Of a stretch of DNA of 64,000 bases, positions 24,561 through 36,557 are shown piece after piece. A program made the position numbers and the translations under genes. The stretch covers positions 210,553-274,552 of the forward strand of contig JAKCWG010000816.1 of the NCBI GenBank assembly GCA_021464415.1. Reading direction: 5' to 3'. Source of the stretch: Lonicera japonica. Taxonomy: Eukaryota > Streptophyta > Magnoliopsida > Dipsacales > Caprifoliaceae. The notes beneath the pieces are model-generated. The model did not search any database and was not told the DNA's origin. It saw only the letters and a program-made list of their open reading frames with translations. Position 1 is the first letter of the stretch, and each line of letters starts with the position of its first letter.

Positions 24561-24910
24561 CTTGTTTGCTGGGTGTTTTTAGTTCCAAATTTTAAAAACT
24601 CAACTTAAAATCAACTTTACTTTTACACTTCTCAAAATTTAATTCACTTTACTTTCTCTCTCTAAGAAACCTTTTAAAACACCATAACTTAAATCCAAAA
24701 ATCGAAATTAGATAAAAAATATATATTTGAAACCTACTCGTCGAGATCTATAAAATAAGATCCATTGTGATTATTTTTTGAATTTTTTTCTGTTTTTTTT
24801 GGTTGGTTGAAAAAAACAAAAAAAAATATAAATTCACTTTTTAACATACTTCCAAATTTTACCAAACCCCAAATTTTAAAAACTCAACTCAAAACACCCA
24901 CCAAACATCA
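24561..24910. mobile_element. MITE-like insertion in the copia relic
   Basis: About 350 bp with inverted ends: TTGTTTGCTGGGTGTTTT on the left and the complement of AAAACACCCACCAAACAT on the right. The word AAATTTTAAAAACTCAACT occurs as a direct repeat near both ends. The copia gag-pol reading resumes on the far side (LELMKGKKEGN), so this is an insertion. The possible flanking duplication (TTAAGG against CTAAAGG) is imperfect. Confidence 0.6.
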
Positions 24911-24989
24911 CCTAAAGGTTTTGTTTGGTGCTTTGGAATTGATGAAGGGAAAGAAAGAAGGCAATATCTATTTCCTTTAAGGTATTACG

Positions 24990-27656
24990 GTGGTAAAAAC
25001 TGTTTCAGTTTCTACAGAAGTAGGTGGAGCAAGTACAAGTTCGGATACGATGAAACTATGGTACATGATATTTGGACATGCCAACGAGAAGACGATGGTG
25101 GTATTGTGTAAGCAAGGTTTGCTCAAGGGTGCGAAGAACTGCAAGCTAGAGTTTTATGAGCATTGTGTACTCGAAAAACATGCATGAGTAAAGTTTGGAA
25201 CAATTATTCATTGCACGAAGGGGTTGCTTGACTACATACACATAGATGTCTCGGGTCTTTTAAAGACGAAATCATTATGAGGTAATAATTATTTTGTTAT
25301 ATTTGTAGATGATTTCTCCACGCGGATTTGGCTATATCTCATGAAGCACAAAGACGAGATTTTTGGGGTGGTTCTAAAGTGGAAAAAGATGGCCGAAAAT
25401 CATAATGGTAGGAAGATCAAGGTATTTAGATCCGTAACAATGGAGAGTACACTAGTCATCATTTAAGAAATATAGTCTGGATGAGGGAATTGTTCGCCGT
25501 TTCACAATTAGAGGTACACCATAGCAGAATGGAGTAGCTGAAATGTTGAACCGTATCTTACATGAAAAAAGTGAGGTGTATACTGTTAAATGTAAATTTG
25601 GAGAAACAGTATTGGGCAAAGGACTTATCATATGCTACCTTCATCGTAAACATGTTGCCATCTTCAAGGTCAATTATAGAACTCCTATAGAGGTTTGGAT
25701 AAGATCTAATGCCAATTACGATTCATTATATATCTTTGGGTGTCCGGATTATTATTACATATGTGAAGATAAGATTGATCTAAGAGTTCGAAATGCGATC
25801 TTTATGTGTTCAAGAACTGGAGTCAAGGGATACAAGTTGTGGTGTCTAAAAGACAGGAAAATGATCATTAGCAGAGATATTACATTTGACAATACATCTT
25901 TGCTTAAGGTGCCTACGAAAGAAAATGCGAAAGCTCTCGATGAAAGTGAGAAGAGCAAGGTGGTGCAAACGGAAGTAAATAATGCGATGGTGACTATTCC
26001 GGTGCAATCAAATGTGACTGCTCGTGGTAATTCTTCTGATAGTGATTCGGAGAATGTGAATATTCCTATTGCGGGGTCTAATCAACAACAATAAGGGATA
26101 CTATCTTTGGTGAGCGGAAAGGTGTCGAGAGCTCGACAAGCACAGCAATGAAAGATAGTGTGGTCTATGCATTACTGGTTTATGACAATGAACCTGGGAG
26201 CTTTGCAACTTGTCGAATGGGAAAAATCCAATTGGGTACAAATGGGGTTTTTCCAAAAAAAATGGGATTTTAGATTCTAATGTTAGGTATAAAAGCAAGA
26301 TTGCTGGTTAAGGAATTTGCACAACCGAAAGGGGTGGATTATAATAAAGTTTTCTCTCCGATAGTAAAACACACTTCTCTTAGAGTGCTGTTAGCTATAA
26401 TATCATAGTTTGACTTAGAACTTGTACAACTTGGCATCAAGATGGCACTTTTGTGTGAGGATCTAGAGGATGAGATTTATATATGTCAACTGGAGGAGTT
26501 CAAGTTGTTCGCAAAGAGGATTGTGTCTATAAACCGAAGAAATCCTTGTATATGTTGAAGTAATCACCTAGACAATGGTACAAGAAGTTTTACACTTACA
26601 TGTTGGCTCAAAAATTCAAGCGTATTGATTTTGATCGTTGCATTTACCTCAATAAACTCAAAGGGAATTCGTTTATCTACTTACTCCTATATGTTGATGA
26701 TATGCTTATTTGTTCAATGAGTATGCTTGATATCAACATAGGGAAGGCTTAGTTGAGTCTCGAGTTTGAGATGAAATGCTTGGGTAGAGGCAAGAAGATT
26801 CTGGGAATGGAGATACTAAGGGAAATGAAGAAGGGCAAATTGTGCCTCACTCAGAGGCAATTTTTTAAAAAAGTGGTAGTTCGTTTTGGGATACCGACTC
26901 AATGCCCAAGAGTGTGCCATTGGCTTCGCACTTCAAACTCTTGACAACTATGACTATAGAAACAGGGGAAGAGGTGAAGTATATGCGCAAGTTTTGTATG
27001 CGAGTGCGGTAGGAATCTTGATGTATGCCATAGTGTGTACTCGACCAGATATTACTCACGCAGTTATCATTGTTAGTATATTAATGGAAAATCCGGGGAA
27101 ACATCATTCGAATACTATTAAGTGGATTTTGTAGTACCTACAAGGGATGAAGAACAAGGAGCTTTTTTACTAGAGATCCGATGGGTCTATTATTTAAGGA
27201 TATGTTGATTTGGACTATACTGAAGATCTTGACAAGTAGTGGTCAACTACGGGATATGTTTTGACATTAAGTGGTGGTCCGATTAGCTAAGGGTCGGTGT
27301 TTCAGGGTGTAGTGGCATTGTGTGCTACGGAAGCAGAGTACATTGTAGTAATAAAGGCAGTTAAGGAAGTATTGTGGCTTCGGGGTTTGACATGTGATTT
27401 GGGGATGGTTCAGGAGAATGTTTATGTACATTGTAATAACTAAAGCATTATTCATTTGTCCAAGAACCAACTTCATTATGAACGAACGAAGCACATTGAT
27501 GTCCGTTTTTGTTTCATACAGGAGATTATTGAAAGTGATGAACTAATTTTGAAGACAATTGGCAATAAGGATAATCCCGCAAATATGATGACGAACGTGG
27601 TACCTACGACCAAGTTTGAGCATTGGTCGAACTTGGTCAACATTCTTCGATGTTAA
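24990..27656 (+). pseudogene. copia pol remnants (integrase, reverse transcriptase, RNase H)
   Basis: Broken frames at 24990-25187 (pre-integrase), 25543-26094 (integrase core C-terminal half, SLYIFGCPDYY then LRVRNAIFMC), 26753-27134 (RT C-terminal part) and 27456-27656 (C-terminal end with HIDVRFCFIQE). The RT motif YVDDMLICS is present near 26690. At least eight stops or frame changes occur across the region. Confidence 0.8.
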
Positions 27657-28312
27657 GGCCTCATTTGGGGCTGATGGCTCTTTGACGCCAAGTGTGATAT
27701 GTTAGCAATATTGATGGAAGAAAGGGATGGAGTGCGATTTGTGGTTTGCTGGATGGGATAGTTGAATGGTTCACCATGGTAGATATTTGTAAAGTTTGGC
27801 TCATCTTAAGTCGATAATGGTGTGGCAATGGACTTTTGGCGGCTTAGCTAAATTGATCATGGTCCACCATCATTGATCTATGTGACAGGCAATGTTTTCC
27901 TTTAAGTACAATTTTTGACTCATTTGTGAGGTAGACTTGCGGAAGTCTTAAAATACTTAAGAGCTAAAATTTAGAGATTCATTTAATTTTTTTTGCTTGT
28001 AATCAACTCTTTGTTCATATAATCAATAGATGCTATCTCCTGTGTGGATTAGTGGGATTTACACCGACACCACAATAAAATGTTGTCTTGTGTGATTGTT
28101 GTTTATTTTCTTTTCTTATTATCCGGTGATCCTTTGAGCTTGCGTGATCCTTCCGTATTACGTCGTGCCCAGTTTTGATCGGTTTGATTCATTGTATGGG
28201 CGTTCCTATAAATGTTATTCTTAGGACAGTAATTAAATGATGTAATAATCGAACTTCAATGAGAAGATGGAACATTATATGTCAATGTATGAGAAGAGAT
28301 ATATATACATAT

Positions 28313-28414
28313 ATATATTTTAACAATTGCACATGGAGGTATTCGAACACGGGTTCTCCTACTAAATGGATGGTCCCGCATAGGGAGCTAATGGACCACT
28401 AGACCAACTCCATA
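28313..28414 (-). mobile_element. SINE-like tRNA-derived fragment
   Basis: Read on the minus strand it has an A-box-like TGGTCTAGTGGT and, about 50 bp on, a B-box-like GTTCGAATACC, followed by an AT-rich tail. This is the head of a plant SINE. The cloverleaf does not close properly, so I do not call it a tRNA gene. Confidence 0.45.
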
Positions 28415-28625
28415 GGGTCAGTTAATGAGAAGATTATTACATAGTAAATTAGCCCTTTATATTGAATGTTTGTATCAAGCAAAGGGAAAATACTTAAGAA
28501 CTTCCTCTTTGCTTCTCTTCCTTTATTGTGTTGAAGAATAGCAAGATCCCACATCGTAAAATATAAGAGAAAAACATGTAACTAAATAATAAGTGGTTCA
28601 CCTCTAATATAACCGAGGCCTTTTG

Positions 28626-28725
28626 AGTTAAAAACCCCGCACCTAGTGATAGGTGGTTAAGTCGGGGACAATATCGGTGATGGTAGTGAACCGTATCAAG
28701 TTCAAATTCTACATATTTTTTTCTA
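28626..28725 (+). mobile_element. SINE-like fragment
   Basis: CACCTAGTGATAGGTGGTTA (A-box-like) is followed by CAAGTTCAAATTC (B-box-like) and a T-rich tail. Weak, based on box spacing only. Confidence 0.35.
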
Positions 28726-28808
28726 TGTTCCTATATAAAAAGGAGTGCAATTGCCTTTCATTCTTTTTTATTCAAACTAAATAAATACAAAACAATGGAT
28801 TTGTAAAA

Positions 28809-28995
28809 AATATATATATATATATATATATATTCCATTGAAAACAATTTCCGATAAATTCTAGTGTCAGTGTAAAAGTGGGTTATCAGTGCATGCTTGC
28901 ATCTTAATGCTCCAAACAAGTATTCTACATTTTTGCAAAAATAAAAAATAAAAAATAAAAAAATATAATAATAATAATAATAATAAAATAAATAA
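28809..28995. repeat. (TA)n and (AAT)n microsatellites
   Basis: A TA run at about 28809-28832 and an AAT/TAA run at about 28964-28986, both inside the NLR intron. Confidence 0.85.
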
Positions 28996-29239
28996 ATAAA
29001 TTAACTCATTTAGTTACACCATATTTCGTGTTATATTTTAGGCAATTTCTAATGACTTGTATATGAGATAAATTTTGTTTCTTATGCGTACTATACGTAC
29101 AAAAAGAACAATAAAAATAATAGTAAAACCTTTGAAATATTTCCTAGTCCTGCGAAATTACAAAAAAAAAAAAAAGATTTTACATAAAACCATAATAAAA
29201 AAATGCATATATATTATATAGTAATGTAATTTCATGTAC

Positions 29240-30351
29240 CTTGTTTTCTGATTGTTGTCTTTTGAAGCAGCTCCCAACTTTGATCATTATTCAAAAACTG
29301 CGGCACATAGATCAAACATTGAGGATTTAGATGGCAAGGCAATAGTTTCTGGTTTCGAGTAGTAAGAATTATTCGGCTGCAAGTAGCTTCTCCCTCTGAC
29401 ATAGCTTCGTGTAGGACACAAAAAACACCCGGTGACGTAATGTCATCAAGAATTATCAGACATTTTTCATTTTGCAATAATTTTTTAAATGGTGTGTCCA
29501 ACAGCCATATATACTTTCTTTTTCTGGTCTTCTTCCGCTGATTTCTTCTTGGACATATTGTATCCAAGTTCTGCAGATCTTTGCCATCCAGGCAACAAAT
29601 CATCAAGGATTCCGTGCAAGATATCCCCATCCGACCTATCATTGGGCATAGAAACCCATGAGAAATGACGGAAATGCCCCCTAACATCGGGGTGATTGTA
29701 GATGGCTTTCGCAATTGCAGTCTTCCCCAAACCGCCCATTCCCCATAGAGAAATGAATCTGTAAGCACCACCGGCTCCTCCATTGACCAAGTGGGGTAAT
29801 ATCAAATCTACCTGTTCATTCAAACCAACGAAACAATTGTCATCTTCAGCAGCCCCGATTACTTGCCCTCCATTCGCAATAGTACTCGAGCCTTGATATC
29901 CTTGTATCCAATTGATTAGATGATAACCAGAAATCGAGCCTTTTGTTTCATCATCGTCTGGAAAACCAGTAAATGAAAGTATATCGAATAAAATACCGCC
30001 CAACCCTAAACTAGAATGTTTATCGCGTTGATAATTAGCCAACATTCTGCAAAATCTTTCGAACATGTCAACAACAACTTCTCTTTTCTCCTGAGTAGTA
30101 GCATTGAGAATATAGCTACTCTCAAGGAACTGTCCTGCATCATACACAATCCTTCTCGCATCTACACTCAAGTCTTCAACTTCTTTCAGTTCGAGGAATT
30201 CCACGTCAATCCTGATCCACCTTAACCGATTATCAAAAAGCTCAGCCAGGATCTCACATCCTTGTGAGTGTTGATCTCCTAGTTCAAGCAGCAAATTACC
30301 AAGCGGCTTCACTACCTCTCGAGCCATTATTTCCCTCTTCAATGGAAACAT
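29240..30351 (-). pseudogene. NLR resistance gene, 5' exon (Rx-type coiled coil, NB-ARC) with a frameshift
   Basis: N-terminal half of the CC-NB-ARC-LRR receptor whose 3' exon is at 9432-11287. The start may be M at 30351 or the in-frame M at 30327 (MAREVV). About 160 residues of helical Rx-N-like sequence precede a linker and the nucleotide-binding domain: P-loop GMGGLGKTAIAK, RNBS-A HFSWVSM, kinase-2 CLIILDDI, RNBS-B CSRIILTTR. The P-loop frame ends at a TAA right after VGHTI, while kinase-2 and RNBS-B are in another frame. The switch coincides with an ATTTAAAAAA run (about 29485-29495), where one extra base explains it. The exon ends at a good donor, CAAG|GTACAT. The lesion makes the gene probably non-functional, but a homopolymer sequencing error is a real alternative. 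Promoter DNA would lie to the right of 30351. Confidence 0.87.
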
Positions 30352-30526
30352 TATTGTAGAATGAACCTTGATTATCTGTGATTTTCTTTCAGACCTTTTA
30401 GTTTGTATCTCAGAGGGTAGGCTTTGGTCTCTTTTTTAATATATATAACCATAGTTTTGTGCAAAAACATTGCGTGTACGATTGAGGTATAATTAATTTA
30501 AAGAAAAATTAATCTAAAAATCTAAT

Positions 30527-30605
30527 ATGTAGCATAGTAGTTGAGAGTTAAGAGTACTCTAGCTCATAATGGAGTTCAAATCTTGTTGCTTTACACTATA
30601 AAGAT
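30527..30605 (+). mobile_element. SINE-like fragment
   Basis: TAGCATAGTAGTTGAGAGTT (A-box-like) and GGAGTTCAAATCTTG (B-box-like) are spaced about 45 bp apart. Weak evidence; both boxes are degenerate. Confidence 0.35.
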
Positions 30606-31529
30606 GTTTTCTTTTACAAAATAAAAGGCCGGAAGAACAAATAGTAAAATTGAAAACCTGACATAGCTTCATCACTACCGAAATGCCTTTTGGATTTATT
30701 TCCATCAAGTAGGTGATATTTTCAAATTTGAATGCCAATAAACACTCTTCACATGATGGAATACAAGTGAGTATTTGTTTTATTTACCTTAATTTAGGAT
30801 ATTTTTCAGAGTCTTGAATTAATTAAGTGTTCTTATTTATCTCAAAATAAACCTATGATTGTTAGGTTTTGTTCAAAGATATTACAAATTCTACCAAAAA
30901 AAACTGCCTACAATGCAATTCAAAACTAAACCTCACAAACAAATCATCGATATATGACCCACCATTACTTAATTTGGCCATATATATTTATACATTTATT
31001 TCAGTTGACCATGAACTGGCATGCATTGCTTCCTTAAAATGCGGGTCCTTTTAATGAAACTTTTATGTGTTATAATATTAGATGTTTTCAGTTCACATTA
31101 ATGGAAAATGTCGCATATTCTCGATCGTCTGACTTTTCTACAACAAATTTTAAATCGACCAGTGGGAGGAAATTTATATCCTCTAATGAGCTATACAATA
31201 TTAGACGCAGTACATTTTGCATGTGTATAATATAATATAATATTTATTAAATTTTTAAGTTTAAATTATGTGATTGTACTTTGTTAATAGTAATTAAATA
31301 TGCTGGTGTTAAAGTCACAAGTTTGAATCCCCATTTAACATTGTTTTATATTCCTGCATTTAATATTATTTTACAATAATTTATAGGGTAAGAGGGGTAG
31401 TTTGATAATTTTATTTTGGTATAAATAAATTACTTTATTAAAAGGCTTATACTTATTAAAAGCGTTTATTATATCTCTTTGGAAAAAAAAAATAACTCTA
31501 GGCGCTCGTGATTTCTCTTCTTCTACCTT

Positions 31530-31570
31530 CTCCGATCATCTCCCCTCCTCCCAAGGAGGAGGGGAGGAAT
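31530..31570. repeat. GC-rich perfect hairpin
   Basis: CTCCCCTCCTCC and GGAGGAGGGGAG are separated by CAA, giving a 12-bp stem with a 3-base loop in otherwise AT-rich DNA. Confidence 0.8.
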
Positions 31571-32671
31571 TTTGTACTGTATATAATAATACCTCTAAAT
31601 TTGAGCGTCTTTTGACATTTTTTTTTTTGAAACTGTGAGGTTTTTATCTTTCCTTTTATGGGAGTTTTTGTCCTCCTTCCAAGTGGATAAGGATGTTTGT
31701 CACAAGTAATATGGATTAGAGTGGAGATGAGTAAATCTGCTCCTTTGAGTGGAGATTTAACTCAAAGCTACGAAGATTTGTACTTGCTTATTTGATGGCA
31801 TTTCGGCATGGAAGAAGTTTCGTTTTGGAGGGCTTCTTTTGGTTGTCTTTTTATGGTTCAGGGCATACCTTATGTGTTTATCATCATTGATGGTCCCTTA
31901 CTTTTTCAACGTTTTTCCTTATATTGTAGGACCCTTGATTGACATGGCCTATATCGTTTGGACCTTTGTAACCTCTTTGAAGCATTATTTTATTCTCCAT
32001 ATAATGTTCCAACTGTACTATTAAAAAAAATTAAAAACAAATTGATCTCCTATAACTGTGGATCTATACTTCAATTCTCCTACAAATGTGATTCTCCTTC
32101 AAATGTGGATCCTATAGTGAATTTTTTAAGGGTCAAACGATAAATTCTTTTATTAACAACACTCGTTTAATTTTCTTCGTTTGCGGGTCATTTTTAGAAT
32201 GAGGTTTTTATCAAACACTACAAAGCAGACTTTAATTGGATTTTTTTTTTTAAAAAAAAAAATATTGATGTTTTAAAACGTAATTAAACCAATATGGTAG
32301 TTTTGATCATAATTGACTGGATGTGATAGATAGAAAAAACATGAGAAAAGGTCACACTTTTATGTTTCGAAACTTGAGAGCGACGTTTTTTCAATTGTGT
32401 AAAATTGTCAAATGTTAAACCATGAGATGGAATCAGAGTTTTACGTTAGAAAACATGAGTTGGAGTCACAATTTTAACGTTTAAATGGTTTTAAAGCTAA
32501 AATTGTGACTGCATCTCACAAATTTTTAATGTACAACAGCAAGCCAAACTCACACTCTTAAAGTTAATAATTTTAAAAGTTGGATTCTAACTCACATTTT
32601 TTCATGTAAAACCATTATTCTACAATACAGTTTTAAAGTTAACAATTTTACAAAATATCTACCTCCAAAGG

Positions 32672-33252
32672 GCTCTTAGGCGACGTACACTGTACGTCGC
32701 TTAAGTATTCATATACGTCGCCCCTATCTTAAGCGACGTAGGCTACGTCGCCTAAGATATGTCGCCTAAGCCATGCCTCCCAAGATAATAGGCGGCGTAG
32801 TTAAATACGTACATCGCCTAAGATGCTTCTTAGGCGACGTATAAAATAACTATGTCGCCTATAAGGTTGAAGAAAAGTTGACTTTGACTGGACTTTAGGC
32901 AACGTAAGTAAAAAACTTACGTCGCCCAAGTAGGGTACTTAGGCGACGTACGTATTTAACTACGTCGCGTAAAGTCGAAGAAAAGTTAACTTTGAATGGA
33001 CTTTAGGCGATGTAGGTAAACAACTTACTACGCCCAAGTAGGGTACTTAGGCGACGTACGCATTTAACTACGTTGCGTAAAGTCAAAGAAAAGTTGACTT
33101 TGACTGGACTTTAGGCGACGTAGGTAAACAAATTACGTCGCCCAAGTAGGGTACCGAGGCGATGTACGTATTTAACTACGTCGCCTAAAGTCGAAGAAAA
33201 GTTGACTTTGACTGGACTTTAGGCGACGTGTAATTATTTCTACGTTGCCTAA
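32672..33252. repeat. 108-bp tandem repeat with TAGGCGACGTA inverted motifs
   Basis: Four units of about 108 bp start near 32869, 32977, 33085 and 33193, each with AGAAAAGTTGACTTTGACTG. Inverted words TTAGGCGACGTA and TACGTCGCCTAA occur throughout, including a more irregular block at 32672-32860. The style resembles subterminal repeats of CACTA-type transposons, but no CACTA end was found nearby. Confidence 0.85.
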
Positions 33253-33879
33253 GTGTAAAAAAATTTAATTTTTTTTTTAAATATCAAAACCAATTTTGAC
33301 CTGCAATTTAATCAATATCCAATACAATCACACAGATACCACATATGATTACTTAAGTTCTAAACTACCAAATCAACTGAGTTAAGTTTAAAAAAAACTA
33401 TATTTTTATGAAAAAGTGACTTTTAAGAAGAAGAAGAAGAGTTATGAAATTATTGGTTTGTATTATATATATGTATCCTCAAATGGGTCAAACAAGTGGA
33501 TTGATATAATTGCTAAAAGCACCCATCCACTAGTGAATTTAAGTGACGGCCTGTGTCACCACTCAAATATTTATACATATATCACCAAACCATCATAGTC
33601 AAATGTAAAGTCTATGTTTAAAGTCTTTTTGTGTTGGGGGTATTCCATGAACAAACACTCAATTCCAATTGTAATCATACGGTGAATTGAAAATCAAGAT
33701 CAAGGATTGCATTGGAAGAAAGCTATTATTAAGGATTTCAACTACAATATATTCATTAGGGTAATAGTTAATAAGTGGACTTGGTTTGATTACCTAGCGG
33801 TGGAATGTTAAATCTAAATGGCTTTTAAATCAAGTTAAAATATAATGCTTAGCGATGAACAAATTTACTTAAGTACAAA
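33253..33879. other. Unassigned AT-rich DNA
   Basis: No gene or repeat recognised. Confidence 0.5.
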
Positions 33880-34200
33880 CTATTGAAGCTTAATATGTAT
33901 AGTTATAATTAGTAAATGTCCATTCATGAATTGGCCACATATAATTGGCATTGAAGCTTAAATGTGTATGTATATATGCATGTTGGCTAATAGAGAAATT
34001 TTTCAGGAACAAGAGCCTACCGTACTAGTATTGAAGCTTAAATGTGTACACCATTATGCAAAGTGCTAGAGAAATTTCTTAGGAATTCAAGCTAAGTGTA
34101 TCAGTGTTGAAGCTTAAATGTGTATACTACTATGATACCCTATAGATAATTCATTTGGGACGAACAAGCCAAGTGTACCGTTATACAATACTAGTTCATA
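33880..34200 (+). repeat. Degenerate tandem repeat with TTGAAGCTTAAATGTGTA
   Basis: The word ATTGAAGCTTAA(A)TGTGTA occurs near 33884, 33952, 34032 and 34108, each time followed by a diverged stretch with AGAGAAATTT. This looks like three to four old units of about 70-80 bp. Noncoding. Confidence 0.65.
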
Positions 34201-34388
34201 TCGACACATTGAGCGGCCGCCACTAGCATTCTAAAAACCTAATTCACACTTCTTTCCTTGTTGTACCTTTGTATATAAATAAAGGATGAAGGTTCAGAAT
34301 TAGGTGGTGATTTTTATCAAGTCAGAGAGCATATAATACATAACAAAAACACTTTAGAGATTAGATAGTCTGCCACCTTGGGTATCAA

Positions 34389-36541
34389 TGGGACGCCCCG
34401 AGTTCCGTTGGGAGGAAGACTGTTGATCACGGAGCCGTATGCGACGGCGGAAGTGAGTAAAAATTAAATAACACTGGCGAGGAAGGCCAAAATACAAAGA
34501 TCTAGAACATAAAACAAAATCAACTGGGAACATGCTAGAACTGTAGCTTCCCCTCCTGTTAACTCGTGCCTTACAGATTAGTCTGTACCGTTGCGCACCG
34601 GTTAACTAAAATGTAAGTCACTTGTCCACATTAGGCTAACATTCAACCATAGACATGTTCCTCCAACCCACTATACAATAACTAAAATAATAAAATTAAA
34701 AAAAAGTAAAAGTCCACCAAGTACATATATTAGCAATACATAACTGTCACAAAATAGTCATACACAATACAGTCTCCATAACCTCAAGTAGGCTACATAG
34801 AAAATGCAAACATAGCTACATAGAAAGTGCAAACATAGCTACATAATAGAAGTTGGGTTATGGTACAATAAGATAGATAACATGGCCTTTTAGTAGTGAA
34901 AGGCCCTCACACTACAGTATCAGAGGAGACTAAGACTTGTCGACCTTTCCCTTATCAGCTCGTCCCGTCCCATCCTTAGAAGTACCTGTGTAGGAAAAAC
35001 TGTGAGCCAAACGGGCCCAGTAGGAACTACAGGAGTTGTGAGAAAAACATGCATATGCAGGAGAGGCTTTATAAAGTGAGTTTGTAATTAGTCCGTATAC
35101 ATAAATCATAAATATGTATGTAAACTATGTAATATATATATAGTCTCAAGACACCGCGACCAGGCCTACCTCGTATCAACATGTATAATACTCACGTCTA
35201 GGATTTTTCATATTTATTATACAGAGATAGCCGGCGCTCGGTTTCTTCTGCCCAAGGCAGGGACCACCTACCAGGTCCACCTAGACGCTACCTCACGCAG
35301 CCACAAAGGCATACGCTACAATAATCTCACGTAGCCACTAAGGCTATACGCTACTGGTAATAACCATCTACCTGGTACGAGCGGTGTTGACTACTCTGTA
35401 TAAGGAAAATCATATTTTTCCCTATCACAATTATAAGATCATATTCATCATGTAAAAAGGTATAGTAGTCCATTTCATGAGTATCAAGTGATATAAAGTG
35501 CGTATCATAAGTTTACTTCACTATACGGACTGATAAGTACCTGGGCGCTAGAGGCCAGGAACAAGGGTTTGTCATAAATCAAGGAAATGGAAGAAATACT
35601 TGAGGAAATATGATATACTACATTTTATAAGAAATAAACAATCATTTCCCTCTTAATTTATAGGCCCAAAATGCACATATACGCAGCAATAGGTGTAACC
35701 CTAGAAAAACCCCAAATTTGTATAAAAATGGTGATTGGGTGCATAAACTCTTAAAATAGGTTTTAATAGTAGTGTTCCTACCTCGATAACGTCAAACCTT
35801 CACCACTCGAGTCATGGATCGAGCTCTAAACGACGGAGGCGCAAGATACCATGGTGGAGTTTGGAGCCCTAGCTTGGTGGATGTGAAGAAAGGAAGAAGA
35901 TGATGGAGATTCTGTGTTTGATTCTTGATTTGGGTTGAAAGAGGAGATAAAATTACACTCATGAACTCATCTCCATGCTCCTACACTCCTCTCAACTCTC
36001 TCCGTGAGCTCTGGTCGAAGTGGAGAAGAAGAATTGGGTGAATGGTGATTAAAATCGGGTCCAAGCTTAAAAATATCATTTTTGACCGCTATTGTGAAGG
36101 GGAGTCGACTCCCTAAACCCCATGGAGTCGACTCCATGGTACTGGATTTTTGTTCATGCCCAGAAATGCTTGTTTATGCCACCAACTGATCTTGCAACCT
36201 TATTTTGACCAACGAGAAGTGGGATTGGGTTCCGGGCAAAACACGAAAGTTCTTGGAAATTGAAATACCTTTCCAATGACATAAATTAGGTCCCAGTCTG
36301 ATCTAAAATGAAAAAGTTATGATGTCTTGATTGACTAAAGGTCGGTTTGTCGGGTACGTTTAAAATGTGAGATTTTGCAAATTTCGACTCGGGTACTCTA
36401 CATAACCCTTTCCAACTTAAAAGATGAATGTAATAACATCTCTAAAATAGTGTGGAAGTATTTCCTACATTCGGATACGGCCCAAGCACACTCTCGCGTC
36501 TCGGACATAAAATGTGGTACATTTACCCTACGGGTGTTACA
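34389..36541 (-). repeat. 3' LTR of the chromovirus (2153 bp)
   Basis: On the plus strand it begins TGGGACGCCCC and ends CGGGTGTTACA. It differs from the partner LTR by few substitutions, a missing ~13-bp piece near the left end and an extra 24-bp tandem copy containing CAAACATAGCTACATAGAAA near 34800. Confidence 0.93.
36088..36145. repeat. Palindromic box in the LTR U3
   Basis: GGGAGTCGACTCCC and CCATGGAGTCGACTCCATGG lie back to back, about 400-450 bp inside the LTR in sense orientation. The partner LTR has the same box at about 43105-43148, with one half mutated (GGATTCGACTCC). Confidence 0.85.
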
Positions 36542-36557
36542 ACCTCCCCTCCTTAGG
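36542..36557 (-). promoter_or_regulatory. Polypurine tract
   Basis: On the minus strand AAGGAGGGGAGGT directly precedes the 3' LTR; this would prime plus-strand DNA synthesis. Confidence 0.8.

Larger units (their letters stand above)
22887..28191 (+). mobile_element. Decayed Ty1/copia retrotransposon in the NLR intron
   Basis: Left LTR about 22887-23307 (probably truncated at its start) and right LTR 27700-28191 are diverged copies; both include TGTGTGGATTA and ACACCGACACCAC-like words. A primer site TTGGTATCAAAGGC follows the left LTR at 23310. In order there are remnants of gag (NFGMWQFQIRDVLIQQDF, 23433), GAG-pre-integrase (LWYMIFGHANEKT, 24990), integrase (25543-26094), reverse transcriptase (LLYVDDMLICS near 26690) and RNase H (to about 27650). 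Many stops and frameshifts separate them, so the element cannot move by itself. Domain order integrase before RT marks copia. It is plus-oriented, antisense to the NLR. Confidence 0.85.
11288..29239 (-). other. Giant (17.95-kb) NLR intron filled with transposons
   Basis: The donor CAAG|GTACAT (exon 1 ends 29240) and acceptor TTTTTGTAG|GTAAGG (exon 2 starts 11287) are both phase 1. Joining them keeps the NB-ARC frame, falling between the RNBS-C-side sequence and the GLPLA motif. The intron holds a complete MULE (12099-22533) and a decayed copia element (22887-28191). The remainder (11288-12089, 22543-22886, 28192-29239) is probably the original intron plus smaller insertions. The splice is inferred from the sequence; no transcript is available. 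Confidence 0.65.
30352..32671. other. Intergenic DNA upstream of the NLR
   Basis: About 2.3 kb with no supported gene. It includes SINE-like pieces and a short GC-rich hairpin (separate entries). The first few hundred bases should contain the NLR promoter; no element is assigned with confidence. Confidence 0.5.

Noticed and set aside
28321..28405. Minus-strand tRNA gene
   Set aside because: A- and B-box words are present, but the acceptor and anticodon arms do not form a proper cloverleaf; a SINE head is a better explanation.
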